A stretch of DNA of 64,000 nt from Bacillus methanolicus PB1 (GTDB lineage Bacteria > Bacillota > Bacilli > Bacillales > Cytobacillaceae), in the NCBI RefSeq assembly GCF_000262755.1, contig NZ_AFEU01000002.1, positions 434,001 through 498,000 on the forward strand, in the 5' to 3' direction. Shown one piece after another: positions 16,937 to 25,192 of this stretch. The position numbers were made by a program, and so were the translations under genes. Under the pieces are notes generated by a model. The model saw only the letters and a program-made list of their open reading frames with translations, made no database searches and was not told the DNA's origin. Positions within the stretch are counted from its first letter, which is position 1. Every line of letters starts with the position of its first letter.

Positions 16937-18613
16937 ATGATCGGTAAGAGAATGAAACACGCCCAACGGTATCAGGAGATCATAAATACCTTTTTGCGCA
17001 ATGGCTTTGGTTATATTGTAAAAGACTTGGGCTTGTCAGAGGTTATGTCTTTCCCTAAAAGAAAAGTGAACACAGATACAGATTTGAATCCGGGACGGAT
17101 TGGTGAAAGAGTTCGGTCGTGTTTGCAAGAGTTGGGTCCAACTTTTATAAAAATGGGTCAAATTGCAAGTACCCGGCGCGATTTAATTCCTGAGCATATT
17201 ACAAAGGAGCTGGAAAAATTACAGGACCGTGTCCCGCCTTTTCCGTTTGATCAAGTACGGCAAATTATCGAAGTAGAATTAGGAGAAACAATCGATACTA
17301 TTTTTGATGAATTCCATGAAACACCTATTGCAGCTGCATCGATCGGACAAGTACATTATGCGAGGCTCAATACGAAAGAACAAGTAGCGGTAAAAATTCA
17401 GCGACCGAACATTCGGCATGTCATCGAAACAGATTTGGAAATACTGGAAGATTTGGCGAGACTAATGGAATTGCGAATGGATTGGGCAAAGAGATATCAA
17501 TTACGGGATATGATTGAAGAGTTTGCCAAATCGTTGCGCCAAGAATTAGATTATCGCATCGAAGGAAGAAATGCAGAAAAAATAGCCAATCAATTTACCG
17601 GCAATCCTGCGATCCGCATTCCAAAAATTTTTTGGGACTATTCAACGAAAAATGTTTTAACGATGGAATACATTGAAGGAATTAGAGTAAATGACCTAAA
17701 AAAGATGGATGAGGAAGGGTATGACCGTAAAGTAATTGCTGAAAGGCTCGCTCATTCTATTTTTCATCAAATTTTAATGGAAGGATTTTTTCATGGCGAC
17801 CCTCACCCGGGGAATGTACTCGTACTTCCCGGTGAAGTGATTGCTTTGATGGATTTTGGCATGGTGGGCCGTCTTGATCATGACATGAAATACCAGTTTG
17901 CGTCTCTCGTTATTTCTTTGAAGCGGGGAAATACGGATGGGATCATCAAAGCCGTTTCTCGTATGGGACTAATTCCGGAAGATGTTGATATGGCATTATT
18001 TAGGCAAGATATCGAAGACTTAAGGGAAAAGTATTATGATGTTCCATTAAGTCAAATAAGTCTTGGGGAAGCTGTCAATGACTTATTTACCGTTGCGTTC
18101 CATCATCGCATTCGGATCCCTGCCGATTTAACAATACTTGGTAAAGCCCTTCTAACCGTTGAAGGAGTTGTAGAATCATTGGATCCGGAGTTTAGCATTA
18201 TGAGTGTGGCAGAACCTTTCGGGGAACGTTTGATGAAGGATCGCTATCATCCGAAAAAACTTGCAGAAAGCGCTTGGAGCCATATTGTTGAATGCTCAGA
18301 AATCATCTCCGATTTGCCTAAAAAGTTAAGAGAAATAACCTCGATTATGCAACAAGGAAAATTGCGAATCGAAATTACCATTCCCGAACTTCATCTTTTA
18401 TTGACGAAAATGGACAGAATCAGCAACCGTCTTTCATTCAGTATTGCTTTACTTTCCTTTAGCATTATTATGGTCGGATTGATCATCGGTTCATCGATCG
18501 GAAGACAATCAACGCTGTTATGGAGATTTCCTGCGATTGAACTCGGCTTTGGTGTTGCGACAGTGATGTTTCTTTGGATCCTTTATTCGATTTTTAAATC
18601 GGGAAGGTTTTAA
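16937..18613 (+). CDS. AarF/UbiB (ABC1) family atypical kinase
   Basis: A 558-residue protein of the UbiB/ABC1 family. The diagnostic KxGQ motif is at 72-75 (FIKMGQIAS), the A-rich loop is AAASIGQVH near 135, the catalytic loop is HGDPHPGN and the metal motif is DFG in MDFGMVG. Two C-terminal transmembrane helices anchor it. UbiB proteins are ATPases or kinases supporting isoprenoid-lipid metabolism. GGGAGGA precedes the ATG. It closes the operon with the patatin and phasin-like genes and is followed by a 20 bp repeat array rather than an immediate terminator. Confidence 0.9.
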   Translation: MIGKRMKHAQRYQEIINTFLRNGFGYIVKDLGLSEVMSFPKRKVNTDTDLNPGRIGERVRSCLQELGPTFIKMGQIASTRRDLIPEHITKELEKLQDRVPPFPFDQVRQIIEVELGETIDTIFDEFHETPIAAASIGQVHYARLNTKEQVAVKIQRPNIRHVIETDLEILEDLARLMELRMDWAKRYQLRDMIEEFAKSLRQELDYRIEGRNAEKIANQFTGNPAIRIPKIFWDYSTKNVLTMEYIEGIRVNDLKKMDEEGYDRKVIAERLAHSIFHQILMEGFFHGDPHPGNVLVLPGEVIALMDFGMVGRLDHDMKYQFASLVISLKRGNTDGIIKAVSRMGLIPEDVDMALFRQDIEDLREKYYDVPLSQISLGEAVNDLFTVAFHHRIRIPADLTILGKALLTVEGVVESLDPEFSIMSVAEPFGERLMKDRYHPKKLAESAWSHIVECSEIISDLPKKLREITSIMQQGKLRIEITIPELHLLLTKMDRISNRLSFSIALLSFSIIMVGLIIGSSIGRQSTLLWRFPAIELGFGVATVMFLWILYSIFKSGRF

Positions 18614-18628
18614 GTAAATGTGGTCGAT

Positions 18629-18828
18629 GGCTCATAAATGAAAATAACGGCTCATAAGTTGGAGTGACAGCTCATAAATCAGAATTACGGCTCATATGTT
18701 CAAAAAAAGGCTCATAAATCCGAATAAAGGCTCATATGTTCAAAAAAAGGCTCATAAATCCGAATAAAGGCTCATATATCCAAATAAGGGCTCATAAACG
18801 AAAATATAGGCTCATATATTTAAAAATT
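18629..18828. repeat. Tandem 20 bp repeat family B (GGCTCATAA units)
   Basis: Ten consecutive 20-base units each begin GGCTCATA (one AGCTCATA). The remaining bases are variable and A-rich. The array lies between the convergent ubiB and OsmC genes. The reverse complement of the same core (TTATGAGCC) recurs at 51332-51490. Confidence 0.9.
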
Positions 18829-18909
18829 CATACTTGATAGATTCCAGAATGCTTAGTTTTATGCCAGTAACACAAAAAAAAGCCCTTTTGCATGCTGAAA
18901 TTTTCCTAT

Positions 18910-18955
18910 CTTTTTAAAAGGAGTGGCAACGAATGCGCCACTCCTTTTTTCTTGT
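18910..18955. terminator. Terminator hairpin with GGAGTGGC stem
   Basis: AAAAGGAGTGGC and GCCACTCCTTTT flank a short loop and are followed by a T-run, with A-rich sequence on the other side. It can terminate the UbiB transcript or, in the other direction, the OsmC remnant. Confidence 0.65.
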
Positions 18956-19014
18956 CAACGCATAAGGCAGAACAAAGCTTGGAAAAATTCGTTACGTAGC
19001 ACCAAAATGCCACT

Positions 19015-19458
19015 CCTTTTGCCTTTCCGACTACTCGGCTTTTTTCCAGTTCAACGTCGGCTGCTTTCAACAAATTAAATACAGGGCAGCGGCTGTCTGT
19101 TATCTTTTTCAGCTCCTGAATACGGTCTTCCGATTCATTCGTCTTTACTTCTGCGGAAATTTCTGCTTTTTGAAAGTAAGTGCGGACATTTGGATCTCCC
19201 TTATAACCGCGAGTCGAGTTCTCCTTTTACGGAAAAAATAATTCCTTGAAGATCAAAGTTGATCTCTTTTGCAACCATGTTTGCAATGATGTTTTCGCAG
19301 CCGATCAGAGCGCCCAAAACTGTTTGAAGCGGATTCGGTCCAGTGTTTTTACCCCCTTGGCTTTCCGGTTCATCAATATTAAATGTGTGGGTGCCTGTTG
19401 TAATCTTAGATGTGGTTTGTTCAGTAATACCTGAAGCTTTTAATTGTATGCGAGCCAT
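19015..19458 (-). pseudogene. OsmC-family gene broken by a -1 frameshift
   Basis: The gene starts at an ATG (19458) after GGGAGGT and encodes a normal OsmC N-terminal half including the first active Cys in LGALIGCENI. The frame stops at 19201 (ELDSRL), but shifting by one base at about 19210 restores the expected continuation: GYKGDPNVRTYFQKAEIS and then SRCPVFNLLKAADVELEK with the second active Cys. One missing G explains the break. The restored frame lacks a nearby stop, so the true 3' end is uncertain. It either is a pseudogene or a sequencing error. Confidence 0.75.
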
Positions 19459-19530
19459 TTACAAACCTCCCATGATAAAATTGTCGGTGGGGATAAAGAA
19501 CCCCACCGATATTGTTCAAATACGCTTGTA

Positions 19531-19881
19531 TTATAGAGTAATAATTTGATAATCTTCTTTGATCAGCTCTGCAATACTAGCGTGGCCGTCGTTGCCTCTC
19601 GCCGATGAAATGTTTGCTTTTTGAATGTCTTCCTGAACACCGAAAGCTCCGGCGCAAAAGTTACAAGCCTCGATCACACCTAAACCTTTCACCTTTTTGT
19701 ATAACGGGTTCATCGGATGGTTTTCGTCTTCTAAAAGAGGAATCCATTGTGTTCCTTGACCATCAAAAATTACTTTTACTTCTCCGCCGGCAGCGTGGAT
19801 CTCATCTGCATACACCAGTGCATGGACTGCTCTTCCTAGTTCGTTTTCAGTTGCGTGAACAAAAATCGCTACTTTTTTCAT
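19531..19881 (-). CDS. DsrE/DsrF-like sulfur-relay protein
   Basis: A 116-residue protein of the DsrE superfamily. The active-site region is IEACNFCAGAFG with two cysteines in the position used for sulfur transfer, preceded by the typical KVAIFVHATENELGRAVHAL strand-helix and a GGEVKVIFDGQGT turn. DsrE proteins carry persulfide sulfur between enzymes. AAAGGAG precedes the ATG. It lies just upstream of the broken OsmC gene on the same strand and diverges from a Crp/Fnr regulator, which suggests a sulfane-sulfur or peroxide response unit. Confidence 0.82.
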   Translation of the reverse strand: MKKVAIFVHATENELGRAVHALVYADEIHAAGGEVKVIFDGQGTQWIPLLEDENHPMNPLYKKVKGLGVIEACNFCAGAFGVQEDIQKANISSARGNDGHASIAELIKEDYQIITL

Positions 19882-20071
19882 GTCTATTTCTCCTTTGTTT
19901 TCTTACTGTTGATGGTTTCATTATAGCCCTGTTATTTAAAGCAAGTCTGTAATCCAGTTCCTTTATTGAATGTGAAGTAGCATACATTATGATAACCAAT
20001 CTTTAAGTTAGTCATGCAATCCTTCCTATGTTAAAGTAAAAATAGACCACTAAGTTTAGGGGAGAACGTTC

Positions 20072-20761
20072 ATGATTGACAAATTGTGGTATTTGTCTCA
20101 AATAAAATTGTTTGACAAGGTCTCTCCGGAAGATATGGAAGAGATTAATAAAGGGACACACCATGCCAAAATACGAAAACATACAATTATTCAAACACCT
20201 GATATGGTTCGGGAAGGGCTTTTTTTTGTAAAAGAAGGGGCCTTGCGTCTTTATATTGTCAATTCGGAAGGGAAACAGTTTACTGTCGGTATTTTAGGGA
20301 AAGGTAGTACGTTTGGTGAGATCGATTCTGTCTCTTTAGGTACCCATGGAGTTTATATTGAAACAATTGAAGACACTCTGCTTTGCTCTATTGGCAGTGA
20401 GCAGTTTGAAAATTTCATTTCCACCCGCCCCTATATTATGAAACGGATAATGAGGATTTTGAGCGATCAATTGAAAGAAAAGAACGACATGCTGGAGAAG
20501 ATGGCTTTAGGTACGGTCAAAGATAAGGTTCTCTTTCTTTTGCTGAATCTTTCCGAAGAATTTGGTGTGTTAGAAGATGGCTATCACCGAATTGATCTCC
20601 CTCTCACTCATCAGGAAATCGGCAACATGATAGGTGCCACTCGTGAATCGGTAACCTCGACGATCAATGAACTGGTAAAGGAAGATATTGTGCGAACAGG
20701 CCGTAAAATTATTTCCATTCATCGTGAACTGGTAAAAGGACAACTTTTTGGCCAGGAATAG
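20072..20761 (+). CDS. Crp/Fnr-family transcriptional regulator
   Basis: A 229-residue regulator with a cyclic-nucleotide-binding-like beta barrel (residues 20-120) and a C-terminal winged helix whose recognition segment is LTHQEIGNMIGATRESVTSTINEL (in part: GNMIGATRESVTS). There is no Fnr-type N-terminal Cys cluster, so it is unlikely to be an iron-sulfur oxygen sensor. GGGGAGA precedes the ATG. It diverges from dsrE/osmC and precedes three small thiol-redox genes on the same strand, so it probably controls the island. The effector is unknown. Confidence 0.85.
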   Translation: MIDKLWYLSQIKLFDKVSPEDMEEINKGTHHAKIRKHTIIQTPDMVREGLFFVKEGALRLYIVNSEGKQFTVGILGKGSTFGEIDSVSLGTHGVYIETIEDTLLCSIGSEQFENFISTRPYIMKRIMRILSDQLKEKNDMLEKMALGTVKDKVLFLLLNLSEEFGVLEDGYHRIDLPLTHQEIGNMIGATRESVTSTINELVKEDIVRTGRKIISIHRELVKGQLFGQE

Positions 20762-20763
20762 TA

Positions 20764-20865
20764 TTGGAAATGAAATTGATCTTGGAAAAATTCTAATTAA
20801 TTTTGGAAAAATACGAAATATTTTTGGAAAAATAAGAATTAATTTTGGAAAAAAGAATGATAATT
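20764..20865. repeat. Tandem 21 bp repeat family C (TTTTGGAAAAA units)
   Basis: Five copies of TTGGAAA begin at 20764, 20782, 20803, 20824 and 20845, the last four spaced exactly 21 bases. Intervening bases are AT-rich and variable. The array follows the stop of the Crp/Fnr gene. Confidence 0.75.
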
Positions 20866-20989
20866 TTGTAATATTTTTCAAAGGAACTTTCTGCACCACC
20901 GCTATTAGTTTTTTGTGAACTATCTTACAGTCATGGCCGCTTTGATGGGGTAATCTGAAAATATTCAACAATGGACAGGTGGTTTTTGC

Positions 20990-21226
20990 ATGAAAATAAC
21001 CCTGTATGTAAGCGACCATTGCGAGTCATGTGAACAGGTATTGCGTTTTTTCAAGGAAAAAGATTTAATTTATGAAGTGTTGAATGTTACTTTCGATCAG
21101 CGGAAGTTTGACCAAATGCTGAGCGAGGGAGGTATTGCTACACCTTTTATTGTGATGGGCAGCCAAACTTTTCATGTGTTTGACCGTGATAAAATTGAGG
21201 TTTTTTTGAACACGGCAAAACCATAA
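20990..21226 (+). CDS. Glutaredoxin-like thiol-disulfide protein (CESC)
   Basis: A 78-residue thioredoxin-fold protein with the active site CESC at residues 12-15 (SDHCESCEQV) and a cis-proline region GGIATPFIVM. It resembles NrdH/glutaredoxin-like small redoxins. It is first of three adjacent small redox genes on the plus strand, 23 bases before the next. Because the cell makes bacillithiol (bshB2 is in the window), reduction of bacillithiolated or persulfidated proteins is plausible but inferred. Confidence 0.8.
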   Translation: MKITLYVSDHCESCEQVLRFFKEKDLIYEVLNVTFDQRKFDQMLSEGGIATPFIVMGSQTFHVFDRDKIEVFLNTAKP

Positions 21227-21249
21227 ATTAGTCAAGGAGAGTGAAAACC

Positions 21250-21576
21250 ATGTCAATTAAACAACTTCAAACAATAGAAGATTTTCATCAATTTGTTCAA
21301 CAACCGGGAAAACAATTGCTTTTTAAGCACAGCACCACTTGTCCGATCAGTGCGAAAGCCTATGAGGAATTTCAATCATTCCTGAAAGAAACGGACATTT
21401 CTGCTGCTGTAGTCCACGTGATTGAAGACCGCCCGGTTTCCAACAAAATTGCAGAGGAATTTGGAATTAAGCATGAATCTCCGCAAATTTTTCTTCTTGA
21501 AGATGGAAAAGTACACTGGAATACATCCCATTGGAAGATTACGATGGAATCTATTAGAGAGGCGTTAAACCAATGA
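21250..21576 (+). CDS. ytxJ: Bacillithiol system redox-active protein YtxJ (BrxC-like)
   Basis: A 108-residue monothiol protein of the YtxJ family. The active site is TTCPISAKAYEEF with a single Cys in a TCPIS context, characteristic of YtxJ/BrxC, which removes bacillithiol from proteins. The SPQIFLLEDGKVHWNTSHW region is also family-typical. The ATG at 21250 follows AAGGAGAG; a GTG three codons upstream overlaps the site. It sits between two dithiol redoxins and overlaps the next gene by four bases. Confidence 0.85.
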   Translation: MSIKQLQTIEDFHQFVQQPGKQLLFKHSTTCPISAKAYEEFQSFLKETDISAAVVHVIEDRPVSNKIAEEFGIKHESPQIFLLEDGKVHWNTSHWKITMESIREALNQ

Positions 21577-21815
21577 ACAAACAAATAATTGTTTATTCTG
21601 CACAGGGCTGCAATGAGTGCAACATGGTCAAACAAATGCTTACTCAGGAAGGAATTACATTTGAGGTTAGAGACGTGTTGGCCGATCCGGAATATCAAAA
21701 AGAAGTAGAAAAGTTTGGCTTTATGGGAATACCCGTAACTGTCGTTGCAGATCAAGCGGTAAAAGGCTTTAATCCAACTGAGCTGAAAAAGCTAATGGAA
21801 GCAGCACGCAATTAG
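21573..21815 (+). CDS. NrdH/glutaredoxin-like redoxin (CNEC)
   Basis: An 80-residue glutaredoxin-fold protein with the dithiol active site CNEC (SAQGCNECNMVKQML) and the cis-proline segment GFMGIPVTVVADQ, ending in a typical FNPTELKKLM helix. The start overlaps the ytxJ stop by four bases (ATGA), so the two are probably translated together. Its function in the island is likely to reduce disulfides or mixed disulfides; the partner is unknown. It is followed by a strong terminator. Confidence 0.82.
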   Translation: MNKQIIVYSAQGCNECNMVKQMLTQEGITFEVRDVLADPEYQKEVEKFGFMGIPVTVVADQAVKGFNPTELKKLMEAARN

Positions 21816-21816
21816 A

Positions 21817-21870
21817 GTGCCGGGCACCATCCGTTGACATTTGTCTTCAGATGGTGCCTGACACTTTTTT
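21817..21870. terminator. Terminator between the redoxin operon and pepT
   Basis: GTGCCGGGCACCATC pairs with GATGGTGCCTGACAC and is followed by TTTTTT. It lies between convergent genes and can serve the redoxin operon. Confidence 0.75.
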
Positions 21871-23137
21871 AAGCTCTTTGTTCAAATAGTTTGATGATTT
21901 CAATGATCACATTTGTTGCTTTGATCATATTATCGACTGAAATAAATTCATATTTGCCGTGATAGTTTTCTCCGCCTGTAAAAATATTCGGTGTCGGCAG
22001 TCCCATAAAAGATAGCTGCGAACCGTCTGTGCCGCCTCGGATTGGCTTAATGATTGGCTGAATACCCAAATTCTCCATTGCCTGATAAGCAATGTCGACA
22101 ATCTCTTTTACCGGTTCGATTTTTTCTCTCATGTTATAATATTGATCATTCATTTCCAGAATAATGTTGTCTTTTCCGTATGTTTCTCTAAATTCATTCA
22201 CAATTTTTTCGATCGTGGCTTTTCTTGCATTGAAGCTGTTCCTGTCAAAATCTCTAATTATGTAATACAATTTTGTTTGTTCCACGTCGCCATTGATAGA
22301 AATTAGATGATAGAACCCTTCATATCCTTCCGTAAATTCAGGTGCCTCACTCGCCGGAAGCTTTCTGTGCAATTCCATGGCGATTTTAGCAGAGTTCACC
22401 ATCTTCCCTTTGGCTACTCCAGGATGAATGTTTCTTCCTTTAATCGTAATTTTTGCGGCGGCAGCGTTGAAGCTCTCGTATTCAAGTTCGCCGAGCGGAC
22501 CACCGTCCACCGTGTAAGCAAACTTGGCGTTAAAAGCGGCTACATCAAATTTGTGAGGCCCCCTTCCAATTTCTTCATCAGGCGTAAAAGCTACTCTTAC
22601 TTTTCCGCGCTTTATTTCCGGATGGTTAATCAAATAAGCCATTGCCGTCATAATTTCAGCAATGCCGGCTTTGTTATCAGCGCCTAGAAGAGTCGTTCCG
22701 TCTGTTGTGATTAATGTGTGGCCCTTATATTGGAGAAGGTTTGGGAAGTCTTTCGGAGACAGCACGATCTGTAATTCTTCATTTAAGACAATATCTTTGC
22801 CATCATAGTTTTCTACAATTTGCGGTTTAACGCCGGCGCCGGTAAAATCGGTCGCTGTATCAACATGTGCCAAAAATCCGATGGTCGGCACTTGTTTTTC
22901 GGTATTGGAAGGGAGTGTAGCCATCACATATCCATTTTCATCTATTGTCACTTCTTCCATCCCGATCGTCTTTAATTCTTCCACCAACATGTTGGCGAGA
23001 GCCAGCTGGCCGGGCGTGGAAGGACATGTATCACTTTCATCATTGGACTGCGTGTCTACTTTTACATAGGAAGTAAATCTTTTAATAATTTCATCTTTCA
23101 ATTTTCCTTCATCTCCCTTTGATTGATTTGTTTTCAT
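21869..23137 (-). CDS. pepT: Peptidase T (tripeptide aminopeptidase)
   Basis: A 422-residue M20-family metallopeptidase clearly recognisable as PepT. Zinc-site motifs are [28 protein letters not shown] and YTVDGG, with a lid domain between. It releases the N-terminal residue from tripeptides in the cytoplasm during peptide catabolism. The start is preceded by TAGGAGTC. The N-terminal dozen charged residues extend slightly beyond the usual family start. It is monocistronic and convergent with the redoxin operon. Confidence 0.93.
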   Translation of the reverse strand: MKTNQSKGDEGKLKDEIIKRFTSYVKVDTQSNDESDTCPSTPGQLALANMLVEELKTIGMEEVTIDENGYVMATLPSNTEKQVPTIGFLAHVDTATDFTGAGVKPQIVENYDGKDIVLNEELQIVLSPKDFPNLLQYKGHTLITTDGTTLLGADNKAGIAEIMTAMAYLINHPEIKRGKVRVAFTPDEEIGRGPHKFDVAAFNAKFAYTVDGGPLGELEYESFNAAAAKITIKGRNIHPGVAKGKMVNSAKIAMELHRKLPASEAPEFTEGYEGFYHLISINGDVEQTKLYYIIRDFDRNSFNARKATIEKIVNEFRETYGKDNIILEMNDQYYNMREKIEPVKEIVDIAYQAMENLGIQPIIKPIRGGTDGSQLSFMGLPTPNIFTGGENYHGKYEFISVDNMIKATNVIIEIIKLFEQRA

Positions 23138-23468
23138 CTTACCAGACTCCTACTTTATTTTTCAAAGCATGGGCAACGTTTGGATATTCGCATATGCACG
23201 TATAAACGAATCATTTCACCGGTACCATACAGAAGCATTTGTTTCTCATCATAGGTGACGATGTCATGCATTTTTTTAGATGAATAAAAAAACGGGTTAT
23301 TCCCGCTTATTTAAAAAGTTAGGAAAGTAAACTTTGCGTTTTGAGTATAAAATCGTATCAAGTTAGTCAAATGATTTTAAAATCTTTCGGGTTATGATCC
23401 TTTATTGCGATATATTAGTCGTCGAACATATTTATGAGCTCATTTCGTATGTTAAAAAAGGGACCCTT
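23138..23468. other. Intergenic region between trhA-like gene and pepT
   Basis: Apart from the terminator at 23285-23305 the 330 bases show no gene. A short GGG-CCC hairpin sits at 23455-23471 right at the end of the upstream gene. The pepT promoter should lie at the pepT side but no good match is evident. Confidence 0.4.
23285..23305 (-). terminator. Minus-strand terminator after the TrhA-like gene
   Basis: CGGGAATAACCCG forms a short stem followed by TTTTTTT on the minus strand, about 165 bases after the TrhA-like stop. Confidence 0.5.
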
Positions 23469-24116
23469 TTATAGAACATACAAAAATACGCTCAAAAAAT
23501 GAGAGATGCTTCCGAGCAGAATGAAGATGTGAAAAATCTCATGAAAGCCCATGTATTTTGATTGTAAAAATTTCGGTTTCGTTGCGTAAATAATACCGCC
23601 GGCCGTATAGAAAATCCCTCCGAGCACTAAAAGAAACACGCCATTACGATCTAATGTTTCAGCAAGGGGCGAAAAAGCGAAAATAATAATCCATCCCATT
23701 AGAATGTACAGCAAAGTTGACAGCCACCTCGGACATTTAAACCAGATCATTTTGAATAGCACGCCGCAAACAGCTATTGATGTGACAATGGCAAAAATCG
23801 TCCAGCCTGCATTTCCCTTTAAGGTAATGAGGCAAAAGGGAGTATATGATCCTGCAATCATGACAAAGATCATCGAATGATCGAGCCGTCTAAGGAAGGC
23901 AATAACCTTATCTTTTGCAATGACCATGTGATACGTCGCAGAGGCAGAATATAAAAGGATCATGCTGATGCCAAAAATGATCACAGCTGTAATGGCGAGT
24001 TTTGATGATGTTGTCATCGAAGCTTTGATGACCATTGCAAGCAGTCCGGAAAATGATAAAATCGCACCGGCTAAATGTGTCAGTCCGTTAATTGGTTCGC
24101 GGATATAATTGTTCAC
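23469..24116 (-). CDS. Hemolysin III / TrhA (PAQR) family membrane protein
   Basis: A 215-residue seven-helix membrane protein of the hemolysin-III/PAQR family. SATYHM and RRLDHSMIFVMIAGSYTPF carry conserved His and Asp residues of the presumed hydrolase site, and GFHEIFHIFILLGSISHF the C-terminal HxxxH. Bacterial members (YqfA/TrhA) influence membrane fluidity and lipid homeostasis. The start is GTG at 24116 with AGGAGGA seven bases upstream; an upstream in-frame extension would overlap the divergent gene. It diverges from the DUF1836 gene. Confidence 0.88.
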   Translation of the reverse strand: MNNYIREPINGLTHLAGAILSFSGLLAMVIKASMTTSSKLAITAVIIFGISMILLYSASATYHMVIAKDKVIAFLRRLDHSMIFVMIAGSYTPFCLITLKGNAGWTIFAIVTSIAVCGVLFKMIWFKCPRWLSTLLYILMGWIIIFAFSPLAETLDRNGVFLLVLGGIFYTAGGIIYATKPKFLQSKYMGFHEIFHIFILLGSISHFLSVFLYVL

Positions 24117-24248
24117 TGAATATTCCTCCTGCGATATTATGTAGTTTTTAATACTATATTTAATAATATATGTATAATGAAAGGTAGTCAACAGTTTACT
24201 AACATCATCAATAAAGATAAAATGAAAGAAAAAACAGAGGTTGGAACA

Positions 24249-24827
24249 ATGGAGAAAGTAAATGAAATCATTGCAGATCTTGGGTTTGAAAATATCATTA
24301 CATTGGAGGATCTTCCGAAAATTGACTTGTACATGGATCAAGTAATTCAATTATTTGAACAAAAATACGGTGCAACAAAACGTACGGAAGATGAAAAAGT
24401 TTTAACGAAAACGATGATCAATAACTATGCCAAAGGAAAACTGTTTTTTTCTATTAAAAATAAAAAATATTCAAAAGAACATTTAATATTAATCAGCTTG
24501 ATCTATCAGTTAAAAGGTGCGCTATCCCTCAATGATATTAAAACGACTCTTGATGGTTTGAATGAAAAGATCATAGCAGGGGATTTCAATTTAGAGGCTT
24601 TTTACGAGAGCTATCTTTATCTTTTTACGAAAAATGTCGAATCCTTTAAAGAAGATATTGAAGAAAAGGCGAAAGATGTAAATGAAGAAATCACCAAGCT
24701 GGAAGAACAAGATTCACAGTATTTGGAGAAGGCATTATTCATCGCTACACTTGTTAACATTAGCAACTTGTATAGAAGAGTAGCGGAAAAGCTAGTTGAT
24801 GAAATAAAAGAATGTAAAAAAAGCTAA
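24249..24827 (+). CDS. DUF1836 family putative regulator
   Basis: A 192-residue protein of the DUF1836 family: an N-terminal region with a MerR-like helix-turn-helix (TLEDLPKIDLYMDQVIQLFEQKYG, in part LEDLPKIDLYMDQV) and a long helical C-terminus. Such proteins occur widely in Firmicutes and are thought to be regulators; no target is known. The ATG at 24249 follows AGAGGTTGG. It sits between the TrhA-like gene (divergent) and the ParM/ParR operon. It could control the TrhA-like gene but nothing proves this. Confidence 0.75.
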   Translation: MEKVNEIIADLGFENIITLEDLPKIDLYMDQVIQLFEQKYGATKRTEDEKVLTKTMINNYAKGKLFFSIKNKKYSKEHLILISLIYQLKGALSLNDIKTTLDGLNEKIIAGDFNLEAFYESYLYLFTKNVESFKEDIEEKAKDVNEEITKLEEQDSQYLEKALFIATLVNISNLYRRVAEKLVDEIKECKKS

Positions 24828-24863
24828 AAGTTGTACTGTTTTTTACGGAAGCCAATAACAGTA

Positions 24864-24916
24864 AAGCAGAAGTTTATCGGGGGCATAAAGCCACTGGAAG
24901 ACTTTTGCTTTTTTCT
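24864..24916 (+). terminator. Terminator of the DUF1836 gene
   Basis: GCAGAAGT near 24864 pairs imperfectly with ACTTTTGC near 24901, followed by TTTTTT. The long loop makes this a moderate candidate. Confidence 0.5.
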
Positions 24917-24955
24917 GTATGTTACTGCATAGAACAGAACTATACGATCATTCCT

Positions 24956-25100
24956 TGTAAACAAATATGTTTGCATGTTTACGTATTGTTTGCAATTGCA
25001 AACATTTTTGTTTACATGTTTACAAAAACGTTTGCTTCCTTATAATTCGACATGTTTACAGTTTTGTTTTTAAGTTTACATTCGCGTGTACATGTTTACG
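24956..25100. repeat. Phased GTTTAC/GTTTGC repeat array upstream of parM (candidate centromere)
   Basis: At least nine copies of GTTTAC or GTTTGC lie at 24969, 24977, 24988, 25010, 25018, 25030, 25054, 25074 and 25094, mostly in one orientation and mostly about 20 bases apart. The palindrome TTGTTTGCAATTGCAAACA is near the middle. The array lies directly before an actin-like parM and a ParR-like gene, exactly where a parC centromere is found in type II partition loci. A caution is that other 20 bp arrays in this window have no such context. Confidence 0.65.
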
Positions 25101-25140
25101 TTTTCGTTAATATTTTCCAAGATGATTGAATCCTCTTTCA

Positions 25141-25174
25141 CAGTCATATACGCTTAACAAAAAACCTATGACTG
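25141..25174. promoter_or_regulatory. Inverted repeat between the repeat array and parM
   Basis: CAGTCATA at 25141-25148 pairs with TATGACTG at 25167-25174, immediately before the ribosome site AAAGGAGG. It could be an operator for ParR-type autoregulation or a leader hairpin; neither is proven. Confidence 0.4.
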
Positions 25175-25192
25175 AAAAGGAGGATTTTTTCA

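Noticed and set aside
19930-20060. Crp-like palindrome between dsrE and the Crp/Fnr gene
   Set aside because: TGTGAAGTAGCATACATT resembles a Crp site only weakly and cannot be told from chance.
24117-24350. Upstream extension of the TrhA-like gene into the DUF1836 gene
   Set aside because: GTG at 24116 has an ideal ribosome site and family-typical N-terminus; the extension overlaps a real gene on the other strand.
24956-25100. Repeat array before parM considered as a CRISPR array
   Set aside because: Units are short, degenerate and closely spaced, with no uniform repeat-spacer structure and no cas genes.
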